DNA from: CAVVIH01 sp963748295
GTDB taxonomy: Bacteria > Acidobacteriota > Vicinamibacteria > Vicinamibacterales > 2-12-FULL-66-21
NCBI GenBank assembly: GCA_963748295.1
Contig: CAVVIH010000002.1
Coordinates: 630,212-694,211 of the forward strand
Reading direction: 5' to 3'
DNA length: 64,000 nt
Positions within the stretch are counted from its first letter, which is position 1. Each line of letters starts with the position of its first letter. Positions 29,999 through 38,102 of this stretch are shown piece after piece. The notes under the pieces are model-generated. The model did not search any database and was not told where the DNA came from. It was given only the letters and a program-made list of their open reading frames with translations. The position numbers and the translations under genes were made by a program.

Positions 29999-30106
29999 GG
30001 TTCCCTCCGTGTGTTTCCATCCTCGAACAAGCAGGAACCCTCCGGCGTTCCCACACACCTGAAGCGCGCGCGGGACTGCGTGCGCCGCGGGCGCGGCATC
30101 GTAGCA

Positions 30107-30152
30107 CTTCGAAGTTGGAAGTAAGAAGAGTTAGAAGTAAGAAGTTCGAACG
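30107..30152. repeat. GAAGT(T/A)(G/A)AAGTAAGAAG micro-repeats
   Basis: Four imperfect copies of a 9- to 11-bp GAAGTAAGAAG word in the spacer between the S8 peptidase start and tRNA-Pro. The rest of 29999-30359 shows no gene; the tRNA promoter must lie in its last 60 bp but I see no clear -35/-10. Confidence 0.6.
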
Positions 30153-30359
30153 GGAACGAAGGACACTGTGCGGCGGCCGCACAACACTTCCGAGGAAGTG
30201 ATGAGCTCGGCGAGCGGGCGACGCGCCGGTGCGATCAAGGGATCGAGATCGCAACGACAGGCCGGTAATGGTGCTGCCGGCGAGTGGAGGAGGAGGCCCC
30301 GGGCGACCAGATTCGCTCAATTCGCCATGATGGGGTAGAATGGGCCTTCACGCTTTTGT

Positions 30360-30436
30360 CGGGGCGTGGCTCAGCCTGGTAGAGCACTCGGTTCGGGACC
30401 GAGGGGTCGGTGGTTCGAATCCACTCGCCCCGACCA
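30360..30436 (+). tRNA. tRNA-Pro(CGG)
   Basis: 77 nt with CCA encoded. Acceptor CGGGGCG pairs with CGCCCCG; D arm GCTC...GAGC; anticodon stem CTCGG/CCGAG around loop TTCGGGA, giving anticodon CGG at positions 34-36; T loop TTCGAAT. All four stems close. The anticodon reads the CCG proline codon. An IS481 end begins about 15 bp after the CCA. Confidence 0.95.
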
Positions 30437-30450
30437 ACTTTCACTGGTCC

Positions 30451-31744
30451 ATTCCGGACACATGGGTGACAGTTCATTCCGGAGACATAGGTAACACTTT
30501 CGGGCCGAACGGATTGTCGATCGGTTCGAGCCGGCACGTCTCGTCGTCGAAGTAGCCCAGATCGTAGTGCATGAAGGTGACGAGCCAGATGCGCTCGCCG
30601 ACCTGCGTCACGCCGACGTTCTGGCCGGCAAAGACCTGACTGAGATTCACCTTGCGGCCGTTTGAAACAGATGCGGCCGCAGTGGGTGACCGTGACCGTC
30701 TGGTCGTGAAACGGATAGGTCGAGGTCCTCGAGGCCGCGATAGGGCGCGCGGCGAGCGGCGCGTAGACGTCGGCCGGGCACTTTCATCGCCGAGCGCCTG
30801 GTGCGGCCGCTCGTGGTTGTAGTGCTCGATGAACGCATCGAAGCGGGCCTGCTGCTGCAGGACATTGGCGGCGGCCGGCTTGGTCGCCTCCTTCTTCAAG
30901 CGTCAGATGCATCCGCTCATGCCGGCCGTTTTGCTGCGGGATGGCCCGGGCTTGATGCGCTCGATCTGAATGCCCAGCCGGAGCCACCACACCGCCAGTT
31001 TGCTGAGGCGATAGAGGGCGTGCGGCGCGAGGCGAACGGAACGCCGTTGTCGGTGCGAATCGCCGAGCGGCAGGCCGAATTCCTTGAACGTGCGCTCGAA
31101 GACGGTAAAGGCGTAACTTCTCCTGCGTCGTCGACAGCGCTTCGCACGTCGAGCAGATAGCGGCTGGCGAAGTCGGTGATCGTGAGCGGATAGCAGTACC
31201 GCCGATTGCCGAGCATGAACTCGCCTTTGTAGTCGGCGCACCAGAGCGCATTCGGGTCGGTCGGCCGCGAGAGGGCGCGTGCCCGTCGGCGCGGCGCCGC
31301 CGGCGTCGCCGGCGGTGCACCAGCCCGTGCCGATCGAGCACCGCATGCACGGTGCTGATCGCCGGCAGCGGCAGCGCCGGCGCAACTGCTGCCGCAGCTT
31401 CTCGCGGATCTTCGGCGCGCCCCAGCCGGGATACTCGCGCTTCAGCCGGACGATCGTCGCCTCGATCGGCGCGCGGCAGCCGATTGGCGTGCCGATACGG
31501 GCCGCCGGCTGCGATCGCGTGAGCGCCGCGCACGCCGCAGTCCTTGTAGCGGTCGAAAGATCTTGTAGCCGGTTTTCCGGGAGATCCCGAACTCGGCGCA
31601 CAGCGGCGCCATCTTCTCGCCCTCGAGCAGGCGGGCGACAAACCGGAGCCGCTCGTCCATGACGTGACACTCCTTCCAAGGCATGCCCCCTCCTCGTGAA
31701 GGGGCAAAGTGTCACCCATGTGTCCGGAATACGGTGTTACCTAT
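30451..31744 (-). mobile_element. IS481-family insertion sequence, copy 1
   Basis: Ends: 30461-30500 (containing CATGGGTGACA and ATAGGTAACACTTT words) and 31706-31744 (reverse complement reads ATAGGTAACACCG then CATGGGTGACACTTT). Both ends carry the same pair of binding-site-like words, as in IS481 termini. The transposase is read on the minus strand between them. It sits just after tRNA-Pro. Confidence 0.8.
30474..31684 (-). pseudogene. IS481-family transposase, copy 1 (frame-broken)
   Basis: About 400 residues spread over at least four frames. It begins MPWKECHVMDERLRFVARLL with an HTH (APLCAEFGISRKTGYKIF), then a DDE core: CADYKGEFMLGN-like, ITDFASRYLL, AIRTDNGVPFAS and a late GRHERMHLTLKKEA, ending QVFAGQNVGVTQVGERIWLV and DNPFGPKVLPMSPE at 30474. 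Slips cluster around 30,700, 30,900, 31,100-31,250 and 31,550. Their density is higher than in chromosomal genes, so either the copy is decayed or repeat collapse damaged the consensus. Confidence 0.85.
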
Positions 31745-32776
31745 CTCTCAGGAAGGACACCTGTAGGGTCTTACGACGTCGGTGACACTCCGGCTCTCGT
31801 CTTCGCGACGAGGCGCTCGTAGGGGGTTTGGCCGTCGAGCGCCCCGTGCGGTCGATGGTAATTGTAGTAGTCCTCCCATTCGCGAAGTTTCTCATTGAAC
31901 AAGTGGATGTCGTCGCGTGATGCCATTCTTGTCCAGCAGATGATAGAACTCCTGGTCGTCTACGCGGTGGGACCACTCAACCTTGCCGTTGAGCGCGGCG
32001 TCCGTGGGCGGATGTACACGTGGCGGATGTCCAGCGCCTCAGATGCCAGTGAAACTGCGATTGAAATTCTGCGCCGTTTCCGTCGGAATCGTGGATCCAA
32101 ACGGGCAGCCGCTTGCAGCACTTCATCGGCGAACTGGATCGCCGTGCGCTGATTGGAGGCGACGTAGATCTTGAGCACGCGGATCGCGTGCAATCGTCGA
32201 TGGCGGTGAATTGATACAGACGCTTCCGGGTGCCCGGGATCCGCTCGAGAAACTTCACGTCCAGCTGCAGACGATGCCCTGGCTGCGCTTTCTCGTACCG
32301 CTGCCAGCGCTTTCCTGCGGAGCGGTGCTTCTGATTGGCCGGCAGCCGGCTCAGGCCGTGCTTACCAGGATGCGATGCAGGAGGACGGTGCGATGGCCAC
32401 TCTGGTGAAACCGCTTCAGGTAGTCGGCGATCCGGCGGGGCCCGAAGTGGTACGTGTGGCGGAGATAGAGAATCTTGCTGACGACGTCCTGCGGCGTGGC
32501 GCGCGGGCGACCGATGGGGCGCTCGCGAGCCGATCGCACAGCGCTGGCTTCGGCGTGCGCCGCGTAAGCGCTTTTTCCATTTGTAGAAGGTCTTCCGCGA
32601 CCAGCCGAACTGGCGGCAGGTCCGCGCTACACTTCGCGCGAGATTCCTGCTCGCGATGAGGCTTTCAACCCTCGCGACGAGACGGGCTGATCTGCCTTTG
32701 GTCATCGGGGCTCCACTCTAGGCTGATTGGGCCAAGAGAAGAACCCAGCGATGTGTCACCTATCTATCCGGATTTC
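31745..32776 (-). mobile_element. IS481-family insertion sequence, copy 2
   Basis: A second, different IS481-type unit directly abutting copy 1. Its far end at 32753-32776 reads, on the minus strand, CCGGATAGATAGGTGACAC, which matches the 30475-30497 end (CCGGAGACATAGGTAACAC) of copy 1. The near end shares the 31735-31750 region with copy 1. The two may be tandem insertions or one nested at the end of the other; exact borders are uncertain. Confidence 0.6.
31771..32705 (-). pseudogene. IS481-family transposase, copy 2 (frame-broken)
   Basis: Pieces in three frames make about 310 residues. MTKGRSARLVARVESLIA and CRQFGWSRKTFYKWKKRL (HTH), ATPQDVVSKILYLRHTYHFG, HRLQLDVKFLERIPG and YQFTAIDDCTR (first DDE Asp), AEFQSQFHWHL (second), then a degraded region with HRPHGALDGQTPYERLVAK near the end. 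It differs clearly from copy 1, so it is another IS481 subgroup. Frame breaks near 32,640, 32,540, 32,150 and 31,960. Confidence 0.82.
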
Positions 32777-32783
32777 ACAACGC

Positions 32784-32813
32784 AAAAAGGCCCGGAGTTT
32801 CCGGGCCTTTTTT
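32784..32813 (+). terminator. Intrinsic terminator, probably that of tRNA-Pro
   Basis: AAAAAGGCCCGG and CCGGGCCTTTTTT form a 12-bp stem around a 5-nt loop and end in a T run on the + strand. No plus-strand gene other than tRNA-Pro precedes it before the insertion sequences, so it is most simply the tRNA terminator displaced by 2.3 kb. It also works as a bidirectional stem for the minus gene at 32855. Confidence 0.85.
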
Positions 32814-32854
32814 GCTGTTCGCTTGATTCCGGTCCAGGCTGCCTCGCGCGAGCT

Positions 32855-33238
32855 TCAGTCTTCGAAGAAGGTAGCACCGTACTTCTTCTCGATGTACTCA
32901 CGCGGTGGCCGATCAATCTCCGCAACGTGCTCGGAGCGGAATGTGATGAGCTGTCCAGCGTGAAGGTTCAGGCCCTCGGCAGATCCCGGATCACTGTCGA
33001 GGACGCCAAGGTAGTTGCTGCCAGTTCGCTCCTTCACAATGACCCAAAGTCGATCGACGCCGCGGTCTATCAAGCGGTCTCCGTCCCTGGTTTCAATGTC
33101 GAAAAGCAGTTGGGCACCATCGCCCCGCGCGAGCGAATCACGCTGCTCTCGGGATGGGATGTGGAACGTGTCTGGATGCTCCGCCTGTCTGTCTTCGGCG
33201 GAGATCAGGGTCCATCCATCGCTTTCAATGGTGGCCAT
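32855..33238 (-). CDS. Uncharacterised soluble protein
   Basis: 127 residues from ATG 33238, with a GGAG Shine-Dalgarno 11 nt upstream (in GGAGTCGGACATTCG). Soluble, acidic, alpha/beta composition. Segments: WTLISAEDRQAEHPDTFHIP, GDGAQLLFDIETRD, RLWVIVKERTGSNYLGVLD and a final IDRPPREYIEKKYG. This looks like a small single-domain family, reminiscent of DUF2314-type proteins, but I do not recognise it. Its start lies inside the tail of the 38-residue membrane peptide gene upstream, so the two are translationally coupled. Confidence 0.7.
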   Translation of the reverse strand: MATIESDGWTLISAEDRQAEHPDTFHIPSREQRDSLARGDGAQLLFDIETRDGDRLIDRGVDRLWVIVKERTGSNYLGVLDSDPGSAEGLNLHAGQLITFRSEHVAEIDRPPREYIEKKYGATFFED

Positions 33239-33341
33239 CGAATGTCCGACTCCTGTTTCGGTTGAAGCGAATGAGCACAATCGCGAGTGCGACGAGAAAA
33301 CCACCAGCGATGGTGATCAAGGCTGCGAGCGCGACACTCAT
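33225..33341 (-). CDS. Small single-pass membrane peptide
   Basis: 38 residues: MSVALAALITIAGGFLVALA then IVLIRFNRNRSRTFDGHH. One 22-residue hydrophobic helix is followed by a positively charged tail, which predicts an N-out/C-in single-pass protein. It overlaps the next gene by 14 bp in another frame, and the downstream Shine-Dalgarno lies inside it, which supports a real coupled pair. Function unknown. Confidence 0.55.
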   Translation of the reverse strand: MSVALAALITIAGGFLVALAIVLIRFNRNRSRTFDGHH

Positions 33342-33515
33342 GGCGTTGTGCGGCTCGCGTGGGCGAGGCGGTCAGCCGCGCGCAAGCACTTGCGCTCAGG
33401 CAGCGTGAGCAACTGGCCTGCCGCCAAGGCGCGTCGCGTCATGGGCGCGCTGCTGCGGATCGGCTGGCAAATCAAGAGACAGTGGGTCCCATTCGATTTC
33501 TTAAGCGATTCGAGT

Positions 33516-33986
33516 TTAATGATGGCGTAGGCGGACGTTCACGTCGCGATCGCTGCGCTCGTCGCCGTACCGACGCGCGACAATCATGACAACGCCAAGC
33601 GCGCATCCGGCGACCGCGGACACGAGCAGCAGCGACCACATGGTCGGCGAGACTCGGGTCACGAGGGAGGCAAGGATCACGAGTCCGAGGCCGCCCACGC
33701 CGGTGACGGGGCTCGCGCTGAGATTGACCGACGGAAACCGAAGGCTCAAGCGACGGGTACGTTCCAGCGCGTCGGCGGGCTGCAGATCCACGAGCCGCAG
33801 CGGCCGGATTTCATCGGTGCACGTGCCCCATCCAGCGGCAATCGCCGCCAGCACCTGCACCCAGAACCACACAATGGACGGCCGCCTTTCGAACTCCTCC
33901 ACGAGATCGCCGGCCAATGGCTCGCTGTCGGGTGCGAAACGCTCGAGAAGCGCGAGTGCAACGCGTGGCGGGTGACGGTCGCTCAT
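33516..33986 (-). CDS. Membrane protein of the PadR/MacB-permease module
   Basis: 156 residues from ATG 33986. The N-terminus (PPRVALALLERFAPDSEPLAGDLVEEFERR) is the short amphipathic prefix domain that in acidobacteria accompanies MacB-type permeases, followed by about three membrane helices and a basic tail. It overlaps the PadR stop by ATGA, so the two are co-translated. It is probably an accessory to the ABC permease opposite; no enzymatic motif. Confidence 0.7.
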   Translation of the reverse strand: MSDRHPPRVALALLERFAPDSEPLAGDLVEEFERRPSIVWFWVQVLAAIAAGWGTCTDEIRPLRLVDLQPADALERTRRLSLRFPSVNLSASPVTGVGGLGLVILASLVTRVSPTMWSLLLVSAVAGCALGVVMIVARRYGDERSDRDVNVRLRHH

Positions 33987-34315
33987 GTGCGCCTCTCCTT
34001 CAGCTGGGGCACGTCGCGCCACAAGGCGACAAGTGCCTGCTGCGTGCTCTTGACGGCACGCACGCCGCGCCCGGTCACCCGGAAAAAGCGCTTGGCGCGG
34101 CCGCCGCGCTCGGCGGTCGGAGCCCCGATCGTCGACGCCACCAGCCCATTACGCTCCAGGCGTCCGAGCGCGGCGTAGACGGCGCCCAGAAGCACGCGCC
34201 GGCCGCCGGTTACTTCAATCTCTCTCGCAATCTGCACGCCGTAGGCGTCGTCGCCGACTCGAAGGATGGCCAGGAGAATCATCAGTTCGAAATCGGTGAG
34301 GAGCTCGCGCGGCAT
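33983..34315 (-). CDS. PadR-family transcriptional regulator
   Basis: 110 residues. Winged HTH: LTDFELMILLAILRVGDDAYGVQIAREIE, then GAVYAALGRLERNGLV, followed by the wing and dimerisation helix RGVRAVKSTQQALVALW. PadR proteins repress permease and efflux operons and respond to small ligands or phenolics. It is divergent from the MacB-type permease at 34454 with two palindromes between them, and its stop overlaps the membrane protein gene downstream. Confidence 0.92.
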   Translation of the reverse strand: MPRELLTDFELMILLAILRVGDDAYGVQIAREIEVTGGRRVLLGAVYAALGRLERNGLVASTIGAPTAERGGRAKRFFRVTGRGVRAVKSTQQALVALWRDVPQLKERRT

Positions 34316-34318
34316 ATC

Positions 34319-34333
34319 TTCATAAACTATGAA
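34319..34333. promoter_or_regulatory. PadR-type palindrome, proximal
   Basis: TTCATA-AAC-TATGAA is a perfect 6-3-6 inverted repeat ending 4 bp upstream of the padR start, so binding should block padR itself. Confidence 0.6.
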
Positions 34334-34385
34334 TAAGTCCCGCAGGCCCGTCAAGCGGCGCGTCGCGCCGGAGCAGTTGCCAATG

Positions 34386-34400
34386 TTCACATATTGTGAA
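34386..34400. promoter_or_regulatory. PadR-type palindrome, distal
   Basis: TTCACA-TAT-TGTGAA is a perfect 6-3-6 inverted repeat with the same TTCAYA architecture as the proximal site. It is 54 bp upstream of the permease ATG, in the right place to control it. Confidence 0.6.
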
Positions 34401-34453
34401 TAAATACGGACGCCGGCCACGCGCCGTGCCGGGAAACCGGACAGGGAGGTCCG

Positions 34454-36931
34454 ATGCTTCAGGGGATCGCCGGTGATCTCAGGCTCGCGCTCCGATCTCT
34501 TCGCGGCAGCTCGACAACCACGTTCGCGGCAATCCTGACGCTCGCGCTCGGCATCGGCGCGACGACCGCGGTCTTTTCCGTCGCCAACGGTCTGCTCCTG
34601 CGGCCATTGCCGGTAGCGGAGCCTCAGCGTCTCGTCACCGTCACCTCGGCCACTGCACTCCGCTTCGGCTTTCAGGCGGGCGTTGGCTGGAACTATGCCA
34701 TGTGGGATCGGTTCCGGGAGGGCGCCGAGGCGTTCGACGGCGGTTTCACCTGGACATTCCTGCAAGTCGCCGGGTCGGACGGGGGCGAGGCGCAGCCGCT
34801 CAACGCGCTGATTGCGAGCGGCGGCGTCTTCGAGGCGCTCGGCGTTCACGCGCTCGCCGGCCGGACGTTCACGGCCGCCGACGACGTGCGGGGTGGCGGG
34901 CCGGATGGCGGCGTGGTCGTGATCAGCGAAGCCCTGTGGCAGCGCCGCTTCGGCGGCACCGCCAACGTCTTGGGGTCACGCCTCTCAATCGAAGGCACGC
35001 CGCTGACCATCGTCGGCATCATCCCCAAGAGTTTCCGCGGTGTGGATGTTGGTCAGCCCTTCGATGTCGCCATGCCGTTCAGTGCCGAAGCGCTCGTGCA
35101 CGGCGATCGCGCCCTTCGCGTCAACCAACGGGCGCTGTTGCTGACGGTGATGCTGCGCCTGAAGCCCGGACAGACGCTTTCGGACGCCACCGCAGCGATG
35201 CGGGCGATGCAGCCGCAAATCATCGGCCCCGGGGCGCCTCCGTTCATGAAAGATCCGTTCATTGTCGTTCCCGCTTCAACCGGCATCTCGGACCGCTCCC
35301 AACTCCGTCAGCGGTACGAGCGCCCCCTCGTCGTGTTGACGACCGTTTCGTCGCTCGTGCTCGGGATCGTGTGCGTGAGCATCGCGAACCTGCTCCTCGC
35401 CCGCGCCGCGGCGCGGCGTTACGAGGTGAGCCTGCGGCTGGCCGTCGGCGCGTCGCGCTGGAAGCTGGCGCGACAGGTGCTCGTCGAGGGGCTCGTGCTG
35501 TGCGGCGCAGGCGCGGTCGCGGGCGTGCTCTTGGCGATGTGGGCGAGTCGCGCGCTCGTGGCGCAGCTTCCAGCGTCGAGCGGGCCTGTCTCAATCGATG
35601 TCCCGGCTGACTGGCGCGTTCTGGCCTTCGCGACTGGCGTCAGCCTGATAACAGTCGTGTTCTTCGCAACGGCGCCGGCGCTGTACGCGAGCCGCGTGGC
35701 GCCTCGGGAGGCGTTGCAGGAACAAGGGCGCACGTCTGCAGGAGGAGGAGCGGGCCTGCTGACACTCGGGCTGATCGCGTTGCAGGTGGCGCTCTCGATT
35801 GTTCTGCTCGCGGGCGCAGGACTCTTCATACAGACTTTCAATCGGCTCGTGAGCGTTCCGCTCGGATTCGAGCCGAAGGGTGTGCTCGTCGTCACCGTGC
35901 ACATGCCTCGCTCGTTGGCCGAATCGGCCGCGCGTACCGGGCTGTTCGATCGGATTCGTACGGCAATCGAGGCGGTGCCCGGGGCGGCGCGCGTTGCCGG
36001 ATCCATCTGGACGCCTGTGGGCACCGGCGGTGGCGGCCTGTTGACCGACGCCCGCGGCAGGCGTGCGGACGTCGGTCGCGGGGTCCTCGGGTTCAATTTC
36101 GTCACGCCCGGCTGGTTCGCCATCTACGGGACGAGCCTTCGGGCCGGGCGCGACTTCGACGCCGGCGACAGCATGGACACGGCACGTGTCGCGATCGTCA
36201 ACGAGGCGTTCCGCCGCGACCTGCTGTCAAGTCGTGCCGCGATCGGCGAGACCATCGACGCGGGACCGTGCGGCAGCGCCCGCTGCACCGTGATCGGCGT
36301 CGTCGCTGACGCTGTGTACGGGAACTCGCTGCGCGACGCACCGCCCCCGGTGGTGTACGTCCCGCTCGCGCAAGCCGCCGACCTTCGACCGAATATGCCG
36401 TTGCGTCTCAGCATGCGTGCGGCGGGCAGCCACGAGAGTCTGTTGCACGAGGTCAGGGCCGCGCTGAGCCGTATCGACCCCCGTCTGACGTACACGTTCC
36501 GGATCCTTGCCGAAGATGTGCTGGCCGCCGTCGCACAGGAGCGCCTCGTGGCGCGCCTGGCTGGATTCTTCGGCGCGGTCGCGCTGCTGCTGTCGGCGGT
36601 CGGTCTCTACGGCGTCATCGCCCACACCGTCGCGCGACGGCGCGGCGAGATCGCCATCCGTCTCGCGCTCGGCGCGCGGGGTGTTGACATCGTGAGACTG
36701 ATGCTCACCAGCATCGGCATGTGCGTGCTAGCCGGCACAGTTGTGGGTCTGCTTGCCGCTGTCTGGTTGTCGCGCTTCGTTGCGCCCCTGTTGTACGGCC
36801 TCGACGCGGCCGACCCGGCCACTCTCGTGGGCGCTGCAGCCACGCTCGCGTCGGTGGCCGTGCTTGCGGTCTGGAGGCCTGCGTCCCGTGCGGTGCGGAT
36901 TGATCCGGCGCGGGTGCTTCGCGAAACGTAG
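34454..36931 (+). CDS. MacB-type ABC transporter permease (FtsX duplicated)
   Basis: 825 residues. An N-terminal TM helix (TTFAAILTLALGIGATTAVFSV), a periplasmic MacB core (about 60-270), an FtsX domain (about 275-400), a second core and a final FtsX domain (GFFGAVALLLSAVGLYGVIAHTV to the end). This is the fused two-half permease common in Acidobacteriota; the ATPase is not adjacent. The role is probably export of peptides or lipids, or mechanotransmission. It is controlled by the adjacent PadR. The frame is clean throughout. Confidence 0.92.
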   Translation: MLQGIAGDLRLALRSLRGSSTTTFAAILTLALGIGATTAVFSVANGLLLRPLPVAEPQRLVTVTSATALRFGFQAGVGWNYAMWDRFREGAEAFDGGFTWTFLQVAGSDGGEAQPLNALIASGGVFEALGVHALAGRTFTAADDVRGGGPDGGVVVISEALWQRRFGGTANVLGSRLSIEGTPLTIVGIIPKSFRGVDVGQPFDVAMPFSAEALVHGDRALRVNQRALLLTVMLRLKPGQTLSDATAAMRAMQPQIIGPGAPPFMKDPFIVVPASTGISDRSQLRQRYERPLVVLTTVSSLVLGIVCVSIANLLLARAAARRYEVSLRLAVGASRWKLARQVLVEGLVLCGAGAVAGVLLAMWASRALVAQLPASSGPVSIDVPADWRVLAFATGVSLITVVFFATAPALYASRVAPREALQEQGRTSAGGGAGLLTLGLIALQVALSIVLLAGAGLFIQTFNRLVSVPLGFEPKGVLVVTVHMPRSLAESAARTGLFDRIRTAIEAVPGAARVAGSIWTPVGTGGGGLLTDARGRRADVGRGVLGFNFVTPGWFAIYGTSLRAGRDFDAGDSMDTARVAIVNEAFRRDLLSSRAAIGETIDAGPCGSARCTVIGVVADAVYGNSLRDAPPPVVYVPLAQAADLRPNMPLRLSMRAAGSHESLLHEVRAALSRIDPRLTYTFRILAEDVLAAVAQERLVARLAGFFGAVALLLSAVGLYGVIAHTVARRRGEIAIRLALGARGVDIVRLMLTSIGMCVLAGTVVGLLAAVWLSRFVAPLLYGLDAADPATLVGAAATLASVAVLAVWRPASRAVRIDPARVLRET

Positions 36932-36943
36932 AGGAACTGCCCT

Positions 36944-37111
36944 TTAGCGCTCGGCGCCCGCCGCTTCGCGGCGTGCTTCTTCCATCGTTTCGCTCACGCT
37001 CGCGGCACGCTGCGACAACCCTCCCGCCGCTACCACGATCGCGGCGGCAACGGCTTCCGCCGCCAGGAAGACGTTGAGCGCATGGGCGTCGACTGCAAGT
37101 CCATCAGACAT
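36944..37111 (-). CDS. Hypothetical small protein
   Basis: A possible 55-residue reading (MSDGLAVDAHALNVFLAAEA onward) with one weakly hydrophobic stretch and a charged C-terminus (ETMEEARREAAGAER). It fills the gap between the permease and TauE genes, on the opposite strand. No homology is recognised and there is no strong ribosome binding site; it may not be real. Confidence 0.25.
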   Translation of the reverse strand: MSDGLAVDAHALNVFLAAEAVAAAIVVAAGGLSQRAASVSETMEEARREAAGAER

Positions 37112-37169
37112 CGCGTTCAGCCGCGTCAGTTTCTCATACCGCTTCGCGGACGTGTTACGCTTCGCGCGC

Positions 37170-38093
37170 ATGGACATTGTCCGCGCGTTGTTCCTCGCGC
37201 TCGGTACGCTCGCGGGCCTCTACGTGATGCGCTGGGTGGCCGCACTCTATCGGTCACGCTCGCTCACGCGCGGCGCACCAGCGCGGGTGGCTGCGCCCGG
37301 ACTGCTCCACACCATCATCGGGTTCGTCACGAACTTCTTCGACACGCTCGGCATCGGCTCGTTCGCCACCACGACCTCCACCTACAAACTCCTGTCGCTC
37401 GTGCCGGACGAGCGGATTCCCGGCACGATGCTGGTCGGTCATACGCTGCCGGTGGTCGTGCAGGCGTTTGCGTTCATCAGCGTCGTGTCGGTCGATTCCA
37501 AGCAGCTCGTCGCGCTCATCGTCGCCATGATGGCTGGCGGCTGGGTCGGTGCGGGAGCGGTGTCGCGGCTGCCGCGGCGGGTGATCCAGCTAGGAATGGC
37601 CACGGCGCTGTTGCTCGCCGGGCTGTTCATGGCAATGGGGCTGCTGCGACTCTATCCAACTGGTGGAGCGGCGCTGGCGCTCGCACCGGGGCCGCTCGTC
37701 CTCGCGTGGGTGGGCAACTTCGCCCTTGGTGCGCTGGTGACGCTGGGGATTGGCAGCTACGGACCGAGCCTGGTGCTCTTCAGCCTCCTCGGCATGGACC
37801 CCCGTGCAGCTTTTCCAATCATGATGGGCTCAGGCGCATTCATGGGGCTGGTGGCGGCGATGCGGTTCGTGAAGAGCGGATGCTATGTCGCGCCTGCCGC
37901 GATCGGGCTGACCGTCGGTGGCATTCCCGGTGTGCTGCTCGCCGTGTGGCTCGTGAAATCGCTGCCGCTCGATGCCGTCCGATGGGGGGTCATTGCCGTC
38001 GTGCTCTACACCGCGCTGACGCTCATTCGCTCTGCGGCCGACGATCGCCGGGCGCTGGCCGCGACACGCGCGGGCAGCCCGGCGAGCCTGTGA
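37170..38093 (+). CDS. TauE/SafE-family membrane carrier
   Basis: 307 residues with about eight membrane helices. GLLHTIIGFVTNFFDTLGIGSFA is the inverted-repeat first half typical of TauE/SafE; the second half repeats it around PLVLAWVGNFALGALVTLGIG. Family members export sulfonates, sulfite or related anions; the substrate is not visible. ATG 37170 was chosen as the first codon of a predicted helix. Its stop is 9 bp from the phosphodiesterase start, so the two are likely co-transcribed. Confidence 0.85.
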   Translation: MDIVRALFLALGTLAGLYVMRWVAALYRSRSLTRGAPARVAAPGLLHTIIGFVTNFFDTLGIGSFATTTSTYKLLSLVPDERIPGTMLVGHTLPVVVQAFAFISVVSVDSKQLVALIVAMMAGGWVGAGAVSRLPRRVIQLGMATALLLAGLFMAMGLLRLYPTGGAALALAPGPLVLAWVGNFALGALVTLGIGSYGPSLVLFSLLGMDPRAAFPIMMGSGAFMGLVAAMRFVKSGCYVAPAAIGLTVGGIPGVLLAVWLVKSLPLDAVRWGVIAVVLYTALTLIRSAADDRRALAATRAGSPASL

Positions 38094-38102
38094 CTAATCG
38101 CG

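Noticed and set aside
30474..32705. IS transposase frame breaks as programmed -1 frameshifting
   Set aside because: IS481 transposases are normally single-frame, there is no slippery A6/G heptamer at the breaks, and breaks are too many.
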